Assembly (NCBI GenBank): GCA_003255025.1 | Contig: QANY01004770.1 | Location: forward strand, 3,029,891-3,093,890 | Length of the DNA: 64,000 nucleotides | Direction: 5' to 3' | Origin: Datisca glomerata | Taxonomy: Eukaryota; Streptophyta; Magnoliopsida; Cucurbitales; Datiscaceae | Part shown: positions 41,893 through 52,989 of the stretch, one piece after another | Layout of the letters: the number at the start of each line of letters is the position of its first letter | Position numbering within the stretch: position 1 is the stretch's first letter | Notes under the pieces: generated by a model | Database searches by the model: none | What the model was told of the DNA's origin: nothing | What the model saw: the letters and a program-made list of their open reading frames with translations, nothing else | Made by a program: the position numbers and the translations under genes

Positions 41893-44540
41893 GAACTTAA
41901 GAATGTTGTTTTTGAATTGGATCCTAATAAAGCTCTTGGTCTTAATGGTATTCCTCGATTTTTTATAAGAAATATCAAGATAGGTGGAATTGATACTTCG
42001 AGGGTTGTTGAGGATTTTTTATAATTATTCCTTCCTAGATCTGTTAATGAAACCACTGTAACTCTTATCCCTTAAGTACAACAACCTGAGATTCCAGCTC
42101 ATTTTAGGCCATTGCTTTTCGTAACTTTTTTATAAGATCATCTACAAGGTGCTTGCTAATAGGCTAAGGAATGTATTAGCTCATATTAGTTTTTATTCTC
42201 ATGGTGTTTTTGTTAATGGTAAACATATTCTACATAATTCTTTGATTGCCCAAGAAATTTTTTATCACATCAAAAAAGGAAAAGGGGTAGAAAAGTGTGG
42301 TGATTCTTAAAACATATATGGCTAAAGCTTATGATAGGGCTAATCGGAGTTTTCTTAAAAAATATTATTTAAGATGAGCTTTGGTTTTAAATTTGTGAAA
42401 TGAGTGAAGACTGGTGTTACTATTGTGAATTATAAGATTTCTATTAATGATGATTCTGAGGTGAGTATTAAACCTAACAGGGATTTGAGGCAAGGAGATT
42501 TATTATATCTCCTTATTTGTTTTAGTTGAAAGTCTATCTAAATGTACTTGCTGGCCTACAAGGAAGGTAAAGTCAATCATGTTTCTTTAAAAAGAGTAGT
42601 CCTCCTATTTCTCATTTTTTTTGCTGATTATAGCCTTTTTTATTTCTAATGTTGATATTAATTCTTGTATCAATCTGAATTCTTGTATTAAGAGATATTG
42701 TAATGCTTTAGGTCAAAAGGTTAATTTGGACAAGAGTGTTCTTTGGTTTAGTGGAATTTGTTTAACTCTAAGAAAGATGTCATATTAAAGATATTTAATG
42801 TTCCTCTTTCTGTTCATAAGGATACTTATTTGGTTTGCCTACCGATTGAGGTAAGTCTAAATCTGCCCTATATGCTTTGTTGTTAGAGAATATGGATAAG
42901 AAAACATCATTGTGGAAAGCTAATTTGTTATCTCTTGTGGTAAGGAAATTTTATAAAATCTGCTACTCAATCTCTCCATAGATATGTCATGAGTGCATTT
43001 TGACTTCCTAGGAGAATATGTTATAAACTTCAAGCACCGATTACAGATTTTGGTTATCTAAAGGAGATGATAATTTGGGCAGTATTTGGGCTTCTAGTCA
43101 AAAAATGACTAGAAGTGAAGATTGTGGAGGGTTAGGTTTTAGAGTTTTGGAGGATTTCAATTCTTCTCTTCTAGCTAAGCAAGCCTGGATTATTCTTAAG
43201 AACTCTAACAGTCTTTGTGCTAGACTGCTTAAAAGTTTATATTTTCAAAAATGTGATTTTCTTTCTGCTAAGGCTGGTAAGTCTAGTTCTTGGGCTTGGA
43301 AGAGTATTTGGTATGGAAAATAAATTATTAGGAAGCATTCTTATTGGAGAATCGGTAATGGTTTAGAAATGATAATTGGGTTCCTGGTTCTTGTAATTTA
43401 TCTAATTTTAAGGTTCCTTCTGTTAATCTAGTTTCTGATATATTATTTCCTAGTTCTTCTGGTTGGAATAGAGGATTGATTAATTCTTTGTTCCCTTTTT
43501 GGATTTCTAGAAAGATTTCTCTATTCCCACCTATAGTCTTAATAATAGGGATGTTATTATTTGGCCTAATTGCAATGGCAAGTTTACAGTAAAATCATGC
43601 TATCATAGTTGCACATTTTAAAATTTCAGGATGCAGATAAAGGATGCTCTTCTCATCCCTCAGTTCATGATAGATTTTGGAAAATAGTCTAGCACTCTAA
43701 TGCTCCATCAAAAATCAAGTTTTTTATATGCAGAACTACTAAGAAGTAATAACTATCTACCAACAAAAGATGGCATGTTCAGAAGAACTCAAGACCCTCT
43801 TTGTCTTATTTGCATGCAAAAGGAGGAGAGTGAATTTCATGCCATTGTCGGGTGTAAATGGAACCTCATTTGTTGGAACAGCTTTATGTTTAACATTCAT
43901 CCTGATGATCAGATTCATGACTTCTTTAGCACCTGGATTCAAAATACAGTTTCATTAAACTCACAAGTCACTCGGATAGTTCCTGAGAGACTATTTCCCT
44001 CTTCTATTTTCTTTGCTATGGAAAATGGAATAAATCACTTTCTGCTTGAGAAAAAACCATGCAGCAGTGTCGATGTTATGAAATTTTCAGAAGGATCGTG
44101 ATTGGAACTTATTGGGGTAACATGAATTTGGCTCTGAGGGGAGGAAGTTTCCTATAGCTTGGTCTACAACGAATGATGGAGAAGTGAAAATCAGGTGTAA
44201 CTTCTCCTTTTTGCCTCTTTCAAAAGAATGCGCAGTCGGCTTTTTGGGTAGGGTTTTGAATGGAGAAGTTGTGGCTAACTGGCTATCGAGAGTTTCCGCG
44301 TGAATGCTTTCTCTCCACAGCAATGAGTTTTGGGCTTGACTGGGCCATCTCTTCTAATTGGATTGCTGGAACAATGGAATATGATTCTAACCTCTTTGGT
44401 CAAGTCCAATTCATGTTTAGATTGGAGGCTTTCTAATTGATTATTTGAAGTCCATGATAGACTTGGTCAAGTTTTAGGATTTTCTTTTGTTTGGATCAGT
44501 AGAAATTGTAATTATTTCGTTGATGCTATAGCTAGCTATA
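41893..44540 (+). mobile_element. LINE 2, right part (RT, zf-RVT, RNase H tail)
   Basis: Opens EELKNVVFELDPNKALGLNG, the start of L1 RT. Broken frames then give KIIYKVLANRLRNVLAHI (about 42,130-42,190), MAKAYDRAN (42,310-42,345), RDLRQGD (42,482), an active-site block with ADYSLF (42,622-42,645) and NLDKSVLWF. A connector GGLGFRVLEDFNSSLLAKQAW lies at 43,128-43,190, a zf-RVT CLICMQKEESEFHAIVGC at 43,814-43,870, and an RNase H end FVWISRNCNYFVDAIASY at 44,487-44,540. Stops and frameshifts abound. It is the downstream half of the LINE starting at 35,390. Confidence 0.8.
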
Positions 44541-44541
44541 A

Positions 44542-44730
44542 GCCCGGTTTGATATTGCTTTTGAGACACTAAAAAGTGATTGTTTAATAATTTAAGTAGT
44601 TTTAAGTGTTTGGTAAATCTGAATTTTTTTAAATACTCTTATAATCACCTATTTTTGGCAGCACTTTTCAAAAGAAAGGTGTGACTAGTTTTTGAAAATA
44701 CTTCTCTAAAAATATGTCGTGTATCTTTAA
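44542..44730. mobile_element. Possible small MITE (gcccggtttgatattgc)
   Basis: Starts gcccggtttgatattgcttt directly after the LINE tail and includes tgtttggtaaatctga and ggcagcacttttcaaaag, words typical of plant MITEs that begin GGCC-GTTTGGTA. The right end is not resolved. Confidence 0.35.
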
Positions 44731-45241
44731 GTAGCCCCTTAAATTTCTCATATGGTCCTTGTTACAGTCTCTTAACACCAACTTTACCCTTATTATTTAA
44801 GAGCATTCTTTCTCCATATGTTCGTTGGCTTCCTCACTTCTCTCTAGTGGGATTTTACCTTCTTCAAATTATTTTCTAATGCCTTACGTCTCTAATAGCG
44901 TTTAACCTTCATCATGCCTCATTCTTCCAGCGGTCTTCTTCATTCTTCAACCCAACTAATTTCACGAAGCCCGTTCACAACACATGGTGAAGAAAAGAAA
45001 CAACGAGGGCACGCAATCGATTCTAGAAAGCACAATGAAGAAACAAAAGAACCACATTCATTTAAAGAAACGCTTGGTAATCTAAGGACCTAACTTTTCC
45101 CTTGGGAAAATAATGGACTACCAACATAGCAACAAAAACAAGCAAAAAACATAAATGGAGTAAGGCTATATTGGATTGATTTGTGGTGATGGATAATGAT
45201 GATTTTTCAGTCAATCTAAAAAACGATTCACACTGTGTGGT
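44731..45241. other. No gene recognised
   Basis: Intergenic sequence with no credible ORF. It includes a CT-rich stretch near 44,800-44,960. Nothing diagnostic is seen before the copia LTR starts. Confidence 0.45.
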
Positions 45242-45784
45242 TGTTGAGTAAGTATGTGTAGTCCTTAATTAAGAAGTATATGATGGATCCTTAATCCAAC
45301 ATTGGACTTATATGTAAATAATTATGTGTTGCAGACTGTCAAATAAAGTTAAACCCAATTAAAAGTGATCTAATAAGGTTTTGGATCATTTGGATTTTAA
45401 TGTATCTGATAGGTTGTGGATTCTTTAATGTGTAGAGACTTTAGAGTAATTTTTATTTTTATGATGGGCTAAAATAGAAATACCAAAAGATAAATTATCT
45501 ATAAGTGGTTATCGTCACTAGGTCACACGATAATGTGAAATCATAATATTTTCCCTAATACCTCATCGTTAGAGAGAAAACTGAGAGGCTTAATCAAATG
45601 GGACTCTCGGATAAAGAATCGTGTAGATCTAGAAGGCTAACCGCTCGTTTTTAAACAGCGGTCTATCGTGATAGATTCAGGTACGCTTCTGCTCTATATT
45701 GATTTGATTCTTGGTTCATTCAACATGAGATCTTAGAGTTTTATTAAGATACGGTTTGTACTAAAAGGGTTTTTGTATCTAACA
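45242..45784 (+). repeat. Ty1/copia 5' LTR
   Basis: About 543 bp, beginning tgttgagtaag and ending tgtatctaaca, so TGTT..AACA ends. It is followed after two bases by a Met-tRNA-type PBS. A matching 3' LTR is not in the window, so the left boundary is an estimate. Confidence 0.65.
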
Positions 45785-45786
45785 AG

Positions 45787-45799
45787 TGGTATCACAGCT
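45787..45799 (+). other. Copia primer binding site (initiator Met-tRNA type)
   Basis: tggtatcacagct closely matches the tggtatcagagc PBS of plant copia elements and lies 2 bp from the LTR end. Confidence 0.8.
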
Positions 45800-46039
45800 A
45801 TTTATGTTGAATCATTGCGAATCGATCTATAAATCTAGATCCATGATTATAGGTATTTTTGTGCTTTTGTTACGGTATCCTTGAACTTAATAATTATTTG
45901 ACGATTTATTAGATTTGAGAACTTACAGTATTTTTCAGTATTTTTGTTTGGTTTTAGAACCACCGACCAGTGGTCTCACTGTCGCTAGTGATAAGGTGAC
46001 CAGCAAGGTCGGGCCGCGTCAACAAGTCAAAGCCACGGC
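45800..46039 (+). other. Copia leader, left part
   Basis: Non-coding leader. The GC-rich end (gaaccaccgaccagtggtct, gtcgggccgcgtc) stops at 46,039, where Harbinger sequence begins. GC-rich leader-like DNA of similar style resumes at 59,675 before a plus-strand copia gag. Confidence 0.6.
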
Positions 46040-46311
46040 CTGACACTTCTAAGAGATGAATGTGCATGATTAAACACCTCTCGACAGCCTGTTGGATCAG
46101 TACCTCGATGAAATTGTGGTAGATGATATCCTTCACCTTTATAAGGGCTTAAACACACATCCATTAGTGGATATCCTGCATCAACTAGATAGTATTTACG
46201 TGTGATTATAAAAATATTAATTTATTATAAAAATTGACTCATAAAATAATATGGTACTTCAATTTTTTTAAAAGAATTAGCTTTAGGTGGTTTAGCAAAA
46301 TTAAAAGTAGG
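46040..46311 (-). repeat. 272-bp Harbinger repeat, left copy
   Basis: Equals 59,403-59,674 in length and orientation, with roughly 17 differences by eye (about 94% identity). On the minus strand it codes for KYYLVDAGYPLMDVCLSPYK, then PTGCREVFNHAHSSLRSV of a PIF/Harbinger transposase, plus intron. The left edge abuts the copia leader. Confidence 0.85.
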
Positions 46312-47093
46312 ATTGCATAAAGCTGACATTAATACTCTTGTGTCATGAGTGCTACCTTCCCAACCTACATAGTAAATATAAATTGCATATCAAAATTGCA
46401 AGCAACCATTACATTTTATGTTGGTATCCATTTCCTTCCAGTAAACGATATTTGATCTTCATGAGGTAAAATGGCAAGAACATGTACACCGTCAATCGCA
46501 CCCATACAATCCTATAAATTACGTTACTTTTAGATAGTGTTTAAATTTTAAAAATATACTAGTGGTTCAATGAACTATAATCAATTAAATTTCATGAATT
46601 GATTACCTTAAAGTGAAGTATGTGTCTGGAGTCTCTCAAATTTTTTCAAGGGTGTCTTTAAAATGAAGATCTAATGGCTTTATTACGTCTACAGCCATGA
46701 AGCATAAAATATCTAGCAATTGACTGAAATATCTACTAACAGTTTCACCAGAATGTTGAAATCGTTCTTGTGCTAACCTAGTTCCTACACCATGTCCTAG
46801 AATGCTTTAAAATATTCCTAACATCTCATAGGATGAGACCTCATTGACTATTTAAGCTTATAGCTGGTTTCTAACTCAATACATAGTCTCATAAACACAT
46901 CATTCTCCATTGTAAACATTCTATAACAACGGTTTTCATCGCCTTGTAATATCTCATTCAACCAAATATTACATGTTTGACTTGAATTCATACAAGGACT
47001 TTTATGAACATAAGTTAAGTAATAGTACTTAATAGCACTATAAGATACACATACAAGTTGATGGAATTCCTCATCATCTTCTTTTATATCCAT
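46040..47093 (-). pseudogene. PIF/Harbinger transposase
   Basis: The N-terminal exon (47,093-46,848) reads NIWLNEILQGDENRCYRMFTMENDVFMRLCIEL, a typical Harbinger start. Further minus pieces give FERLQTHTS (about 46,620), IDGVHVLAILPHE (about 46,500-46,465, first catalytic Asp), MVACNFDMQFIYV (about 46,415), WEGSTHDTRVLMSAL (about 46,370-46,325, second Asp) and the 272-bp repeat. It stops before the block with the catalytic Glu. DDE transposase that would cut at terminal repeats. Missing C-terminus and frame breaks make it inactive. Confidence 0.8.
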
Positions 47094-47477
47094 AATATAA
47101 AATGAACCTGCAATTAGTTATCAACGACAGAGCAAATATACATATCACAATAATCATAATGGTATTTTGAAATCACAATGACATAGCATGAAATATATGT
47201 CTTAAACTAATCACAACGTCACTAGAATTAAAATAGCACCATATTTCGAATAGTGATTAGGCTCTAAGAAGATAATCCTAGTTTTTGTTCATGATTAAGC
47301 CATATAAGCATAATTCCAGTCTTCGTCACTATAGAGAACATCTCTCTCTTTTCTTTTATATAAAAAAAAAAAGACGAGTAGCAAACAACCATAAATCATT
47401 CACAATATCAATTCCAGGTAAAGACTCAATAACTTGCATTATTTCTCGAATACTACATCCAAGGAAATCACTTCGCC
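47094..47477. other. Spacer between Harbinger genes
   Basis: AT-rich, non-coding. The ORF at 47,285-47,494 (+) has no recognisable motif. Confidence 0.5.
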
Positions 47478-48169
47478 TCATCGAGGTTGCGTGAATGAGT
47501 TGATCAATTTATTGTGAAAGTTTTGCTGCACCTCCCACTTTTCCTTATCTTCCATTTCTTCTTCATTTTTTGTTTTTTTATCACTAGTACCCTTGGTAGC
47601 TTTAATCTCAATGAACTCATCTGAATCACTATTATCTTGAAGTGTATTAACTTCATTAGTAGACGCATTCAACCTCTCAACTAGAAGTACACTAGATGAA
47701 GGTGTCCAAGCATTCTTGCCTATAGCAATAATATTTGTGAGCACTATGTCTAGCTTTTCTTTTAGCTCTAGGTCTATACCTTCCTTGTGAAATTTTGATG
47801 CATTTGGATATACCTACATATTGGGATTTTAAATTAGGGTGAAAGGATAATAAACTAAAAATGAGACACTATAAACTATTAGATGTGTATGCACCTGCAG
47901 TTTATCATGCCACCATTCTATAGTTGCGTCTATTGTCTCCTTTTAAGAATTTCATCCTAGACTAGTGTTTTCCCAATTAGTTGCTTACATAAACTCCCAT
48001 CACTTTTAAGCGCATCCCACTTATTTTTTAGTTGTAGTTTACCATACTCTCTTCTCCTTGCCTTGTTAAAATTTGTTATCAAATTATCCCATCGAACTCT
48101 AGTAAAGTGAGATCTTGGATTACGAGTTGGTTCCACTTCTATGATACAAAGTGTTGGAATTATGTCCAT
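47478..48169 (-). pseudogene. Harbinger Myb/SANT-like accessory gene
   Basis: Exon 1 (48,169-47,957) reads HFTRVRWDNLITNFNKARRR and YGKLQLKNKWDALKSD, the Myb/SANT-like DNA-binding domain of the second PIF/Harbinger protein, continuing to ETIDATIEWWHDKLQ near 47,900. After an intron, exon 2 (47,820-47,478) reads YPNASKFHKEGIDLELKEKL, AWTPSSS and an acidic tail. This protein type helps the transposase bind its ends. A stop or frameshift lies near 47,945. Same strand as the transposase. Confidence 0.78.
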
Positions 48170-48249
48170 TAAGAATAGTGTAATAACTATTTATGAGTAT
48201 TTTTTTATTTTCCAGACATTTTGTATTACTGAATTTAATGAATAAATAA

Positions 48250-48800
48250 AAGTTTTTCTTTAATTAAAGTGTGTTTATAATCTGGAACTGCACTTCTCCT
48301 CTCTCTAGTAATCTCCTTAATGGCATAGGTTCTTGAAATGCTAGAGTTTGTTCTTCTGAAAAAATCTCTTGAATGAGAGATTCTCCGTTATTTGTCTTGT
48401 GTTGTGTCATATATAAGGTCTGGAACATAGTCCTAATCAATGCTAATAACGCATGTGAGAATATCAACATATTCCTCCTGAAGGCCAAAATCCCTGACCG
48501 TATCTCTCCCCACAAACTCGACATCCTCAAATAACTGGGCATTTCTCGTCGAAACAAACGACCTATTTGTGGGATCATAAAACTTGTACCTCCTAGATCA
48601 TTCATAGTATCCAAAAAAATAACAACTCACTTCATAAGTCCAATTTCATTTCATTAGGCCTATAAGGCCTTGCCTCAGTTGGACATCCCCAAACGTGCAA
48701 ATGCATTAGACTAGATTTCTTGTCGGTGCAAAGCTCATATGGGATTTTGACAGTCACCTTAGTTGGAACTATGTTTTTTTCAAGTGTGTGACAAGGTGAA
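48250..48800 (-). mobile_element. Ty1/copia fragment (integrase end to RT linker)
   Basis: Minus frames read KVTVKIPYELCTDKKSSLMHLHVWGCPTEARPY (about 48,760-48,660), KFYDPTNRSFVSTRNAQLFEDVEFVGRDT (about 48,590-48,500) and EEYVDILTCVIS, then an RRLLERGE-type block near 48,300. These are the post-integrase blocks of plant copia pol. Short, with stops. Confidence 0.75.
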
Positions 48801-49008
48801 CCCCGCTCCCCACCTATTTTTTGTTTGGCTGATGATTTTTCGATTTTTTTGAGCAGATATCTTTCACATCTTGTAGATATAGGATCGTTGATTGTGATTG
48901 GGATGCATGCTCTGACTCAATCTCTTTACGCGTATGATGTTCTTCTTTCTGCAAGGTTTGATCGATAAATTCAACCGATTTGAGGACCGAACTGACCGAT
49001 CCGCCCGT

Positions 49009-49042
49009 ACACACACACACACAGATATATATATATATATTA
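49009..49042. repeat. (AC)n-(AT)n compound microsatellite
   Basis: An AC run at 49,009-49,023 passes directly into an AT run at 49,024-49,042. Confidence 0.9.
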
Positions 49043-49384
49043 TTTTGTTAGGGTTTTCTTAACTTAGACTTGGCGCCTCCTTCAACCTCCACTTTCACTT
49101 TCATCCTAATTTAGGATTCCTAAGAAGCATTCAGCAAGCAAACCCCAAACCTCCAACTCTCCATAGCTAGACCTCAACGCCTCTAGCATGTCATTCTACC
49201 TCGCGTCGTAGCAACATTGCAATAGAGCATTATTGTCTCCTCTCCACGCCGTGAGCAGCGCCCTAGTAGAGGATCACGACTCCTCAACTGGTGCTTCCAC
49301 CATCACCATGCTTCTAGTCCTCCACCATTGTTAAGGTCACGAATTAGATCTGAAAATAATCAGATCTGCAATATTTGACGCGGC
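49043..49384. other. No gene; GC-richer leader-like DNA
   Basis: Text such as ggcgcctccttcaacctcca and cgccgtgagcagcgcccta is unlike the flanks and may be a retroelement leader or 5' UTR. No ORF of note. Confidence 0.35.
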
Positions 49385-49795
49385 TTCTTCTAAGAACTTG
49401 CAAGTGGTTTCATATGCTTTTAAGCTTTATGGTTCCTTCTTTGGTCAACGAGTCAATTAGGATAAATCATCCATTTATTTCGGCAAGGACATCTTTGGGA
49501 CTCGTGCACAAATGAGGAGATTCTATGACTTATTTAGGGGTTCATCTCTTCGTTGGTGCCTTTAGACGTCTGTGGTTGATCCCCTAGGCTGATAAAATTA
49601 AAAGCAAATTAAAATCTTAGAAAGACTTTACTTTATCTATGGTAAGTAGATTATGTCTCATTAACTCAGTGATTCAAGGTTCATCTCTGCATTCTTTTCA
49701 AATTTACCGTTGGTCTCCTCTCTTTTGAAGGATTTGAATCTTGCTATTAGAAATTTCTTTTGGATAAGTTTAGTTAATACTCGACCTTAGGAGAC
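49385..49795 (+). mobile_element. LINE fragment (RT thumb region), plus strand
   Basis: Reads YGSFFGQRVN-DKSSIYFGKD, then after breaks ISAFFSNLPLVSSLLKDLNLAIRNFFWIS, the segment that follows the RT active site in plant L1 ORF2. It points toward, and meets, an oppositely oriented LINE at about 49,774-49,800. Confidence 0.75.
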
Positions 49796-52700
49796 TCATC
49801 GATAAGCTTCGAGATCCTCGTTGAGTAGAAAATATTATTAATCCACGCAATAAAATGCTCAGAGAAACCAATGCACTTCAAAATCTCAAAAAGAAAATTC
49901 CAACTGATGGAATCAAAAGCTTTACGAATGTCATTTTTTATAACAAAATGACCACCACAGCTACCATTGCTCAAAACATTAAAATATTCAGAGGTTCTAG
50001 CAATATATTCAACAATTTGACGTTCTTTAGTCAAACCTTATTGATTTGGAGAAATAATTCAAGAGCAAATAACTGAAAGACTAATAATAATCTTGGTGAT
50101 AATTTTAAAGAGAAAATTACCTAAATCAATATGATGAAAATGGTCTATCGATATAGTATACAGAGTCTTCAGAGTAAGGACCATAATGTTTGAGTTTAGA
50201 TTTGATAAAACCTGTCTTGTATGAAAAAACTATTGCACGTCTAAGACCAAATCTGACCCTACGATATCCCAACAATGGCAATAAAATATACCTGAGAAAC
50301 CATTCGGGAATTGAGCACTAAGAGATCCTATGTCAAACACAGTCTTTTTTACTTTTTCGAACCTGAAGAAGTGAGGCATTCTCCTCATTGCTAACCAAAG
50401 TAAGATGAAAATTTGAGTTGTAGTCATCAGAATTTGAAAAGAGTTGTTGATAAAATGATATGACATGGCCTTCAATCTCAATTGAATCATAAGAAATATC
50501 CTCTCTAATTTTCATGGAAGAAAAATGCTTATTACACCCCCACGTTTAAGCAAAGAGTGAAATAAGTTAGAATTTTGATCACCTCCACAAGCAATTTGAC
50601 CTTGCTTTTTTCTCTGAAAATACATCTTATTGTCCCAAGGTCATATCTAAGTTAGCAAGAGCATTAGATTCAAGCTGAAAGAGATCGTCAGAAAAGCCCT
50701 CATATATGATCCTATCGTGAATGACTGTCACTTTCAGATTAGCTTTAAAAACATTTAGGGCAACATCCTTAAAAAGCTCTCAATTCCATTTCTTCAAGGT
50801 TGCCTTAAGAAGTTTTAACTTCTGAACAAAAATCCTTGCACCACTACCTGCGATAGAGTTGACCAAACTGAACGAACCAAGTCAATGAAAGAAGGATGAA
50901 AAATCCCACATATCTTAAAATCTGAAAGGTCGAGGACCCGAAGAAATGCCCGTAGAATAAGAAACTAGTCATGGATGATGATCATAGTGCAATCTTGGTA
51001 GAGTATCAACTAAAGAAGTAGAGCAAAGAGCCCTAACTAAGCAAGCAAGAATCATACAGTGATGGCTCTGGCTAATTTGAGTATAAAAATCTTCTTTTAT
51101 CTCAATATCCACAAGATTACAAATCGTCAAAACAGCTAGAAAGTCTTTAAAAGAACTAGGTGTGATGTTACCAGTAGTTTCATGAGATCCTAGAACCGAA
51201 TTAAAACCCCAAGTACATGTCACGAAATATTTAAGCTTGAAATATCCATAAGAGAACTCCAAAGAGATCTGTGATTGATGTAACTCACACTACTATAAAC
51301 CAAAGAGATTTTTTGGGTGAAACCACGTAAACTAGTAGAAATAGTAATATGTTGGGTATGAGATAAAATGATTGTAGCATCTGGAATAGCAGAAGATCTA
51401 AAGATCCATAACTTAGGAAAAATAGTACCATTAGAACAAATGTAATGTAACCCGAGGGAGCTCCACAAAGTAGAAATAACTGAATCAAAACTATATAAAG
51501 GTTCAACAATGCAAACAAATTTTAGTTTATAACGAAAACAAAATTCTTTCAAAGCACGTTCAGTATCACAATTTGCAATACCTCTATAGTTGCAATAATT
51601 TAATTGTTGATTTACCTTTAACAGCCCTGGTCTTAGGTGAATTGACTATGATAACACCATTTTCATTATTCTTTTTACCTTGTCTAGAGGTAACCACCTT
51701 ACAATAGGATTTTCTATTTTATCAACGCAGTCTATTTCTCCTTGAAAATTAGTGTGAGAAAAATATGATTCAGTATTATCACTGTCGAACTCTAAGTGAG
51801 TTACATCTTCAAGGGGTGGATTTGGACCTTCAATAGGTGAAAGTCTCAAATGGGCAATAACATGACCATATGAGATTTCTACATTATTAGGGTCTACCCA
51901 CAATACACAATTGAAACATCCAAAAGATCATCTGCATTATCTAATTGAGTGCCACATTTGCATCATCATTATTGGCCTTCTCCAGAATGTGAGAGTTAAG
52001 TGGTATGGTTGAACTAGAAGAGTCAGCCAATTCAAGACCAAGATATGGGACCAATTTTGTAGTTTTTTCAATCATGGTTACCTTGTCACTTGCACAAAGT
52101 GTTATTGCACGGTTCTCTAAAATAAGAGCATCTCATAACTTGTGCTCCAGTTGGATCTACCACTCTCAATTTTTCTCTCGTTTGCCTCATTGATTACATT
52201 AAGAAATAGTTGGAACAATGTGATGACAGGATGTAGTCAAATGTCCAATAGAACAACAAGAACATAAATTTAGAACGTTCTCAAAATAAAGAGTTGGAAA
52301 AAGATAATCATCACCAACTTCTATCATGATAGATTTAGGCAGTGGCTTAGAGTGGTCAATATCAATCAACATACGAGAAAAATGGCCATAACTGCCCTAA
52401 AGTGTAGTCTTGTCAAATTGAGCCGGACACCAATCCCACATGCCATATTAGAAAGAACCTGAGCGTGCCAAAATTTCTAAAATTGGGTATTTGGCGTACG
52501 TTGCGTGTTAGGGTTAAAATTCAGAGTCCACGACTGAAGTCTAAGAATTTTGGACTTCAAAGAAAATTATTCAATACCCCAAACTCGTGCATTATCATCT
52601 TCAGAATTCAATAATATATGAAAAAATCTTCGTTCAAAAGAGATGAGACTTCATTGAGCATTAATCTTCCAAATGGATTGAAGCTTTTCTTTGAGTGCTG

Positions 52701-52985
52701 GGAGCTTCAATGCTTCATCTATTTTTGACAAAAAAACTTGCCCAATAAGAGAATAACTAGAAAGTTTTAATCTTTCTAAATAGGCTTTCAAGTTGATTGA
52801 GATTGCAATAAAGTCACAATTTTGTCTTCGGCACAGAAAAGTAAACATATGTATAATTTCATAATTTTAGAATGCCCAATTTGAAAGAAACCCTAATTTT
52901 GAGAAAATTTTCAAATTGAAAATCTGTGTATGATAGATAAACCTTGACCTTTAATTGCAGTAGCATTAAACTTATCCATGATCGA
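49774..52985 (-). mobile_element. L1-type LINE with ORF1, endonuclease and RT start
   Basis: ORF1-like part (52,979-51,640): YLERLKLSSYSLIGQVFL, KLPALKEKLQSIWKI, LLNSEDDNARVWGIE, HFSRMLIDIDHSKPLPKSI and a CCHC finger CSCCSIGHLTTSC (about 52,235). Endonuclease (51,552-50,700): FVCIVEPLYSFDSV, SLVYSSVSYINHRSLWSSL, FNSVLGSHETTGN, LPRLHYDHHP. RT start (50,515-49,774): EIEGHVISFYQQLF, VFDIGSLSAQFPNGFSGIF, KNDIRKAFDSISWNFLFEI. It stops before the FADD box. Frames are broken at several points, but the order is complete for the 5' two thirds of a plant L1. Confidence 0.82.
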
Positions 52986-52989
52986 AATC

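Noticed and set aside
49385..52985. Twin-priming inversion of a single LINE
   Set aside because: The orientation of the two parts is the reverse of what twin priming produces: the 3' ends meet, where the 5' piece should lie inverted at the 5' side.
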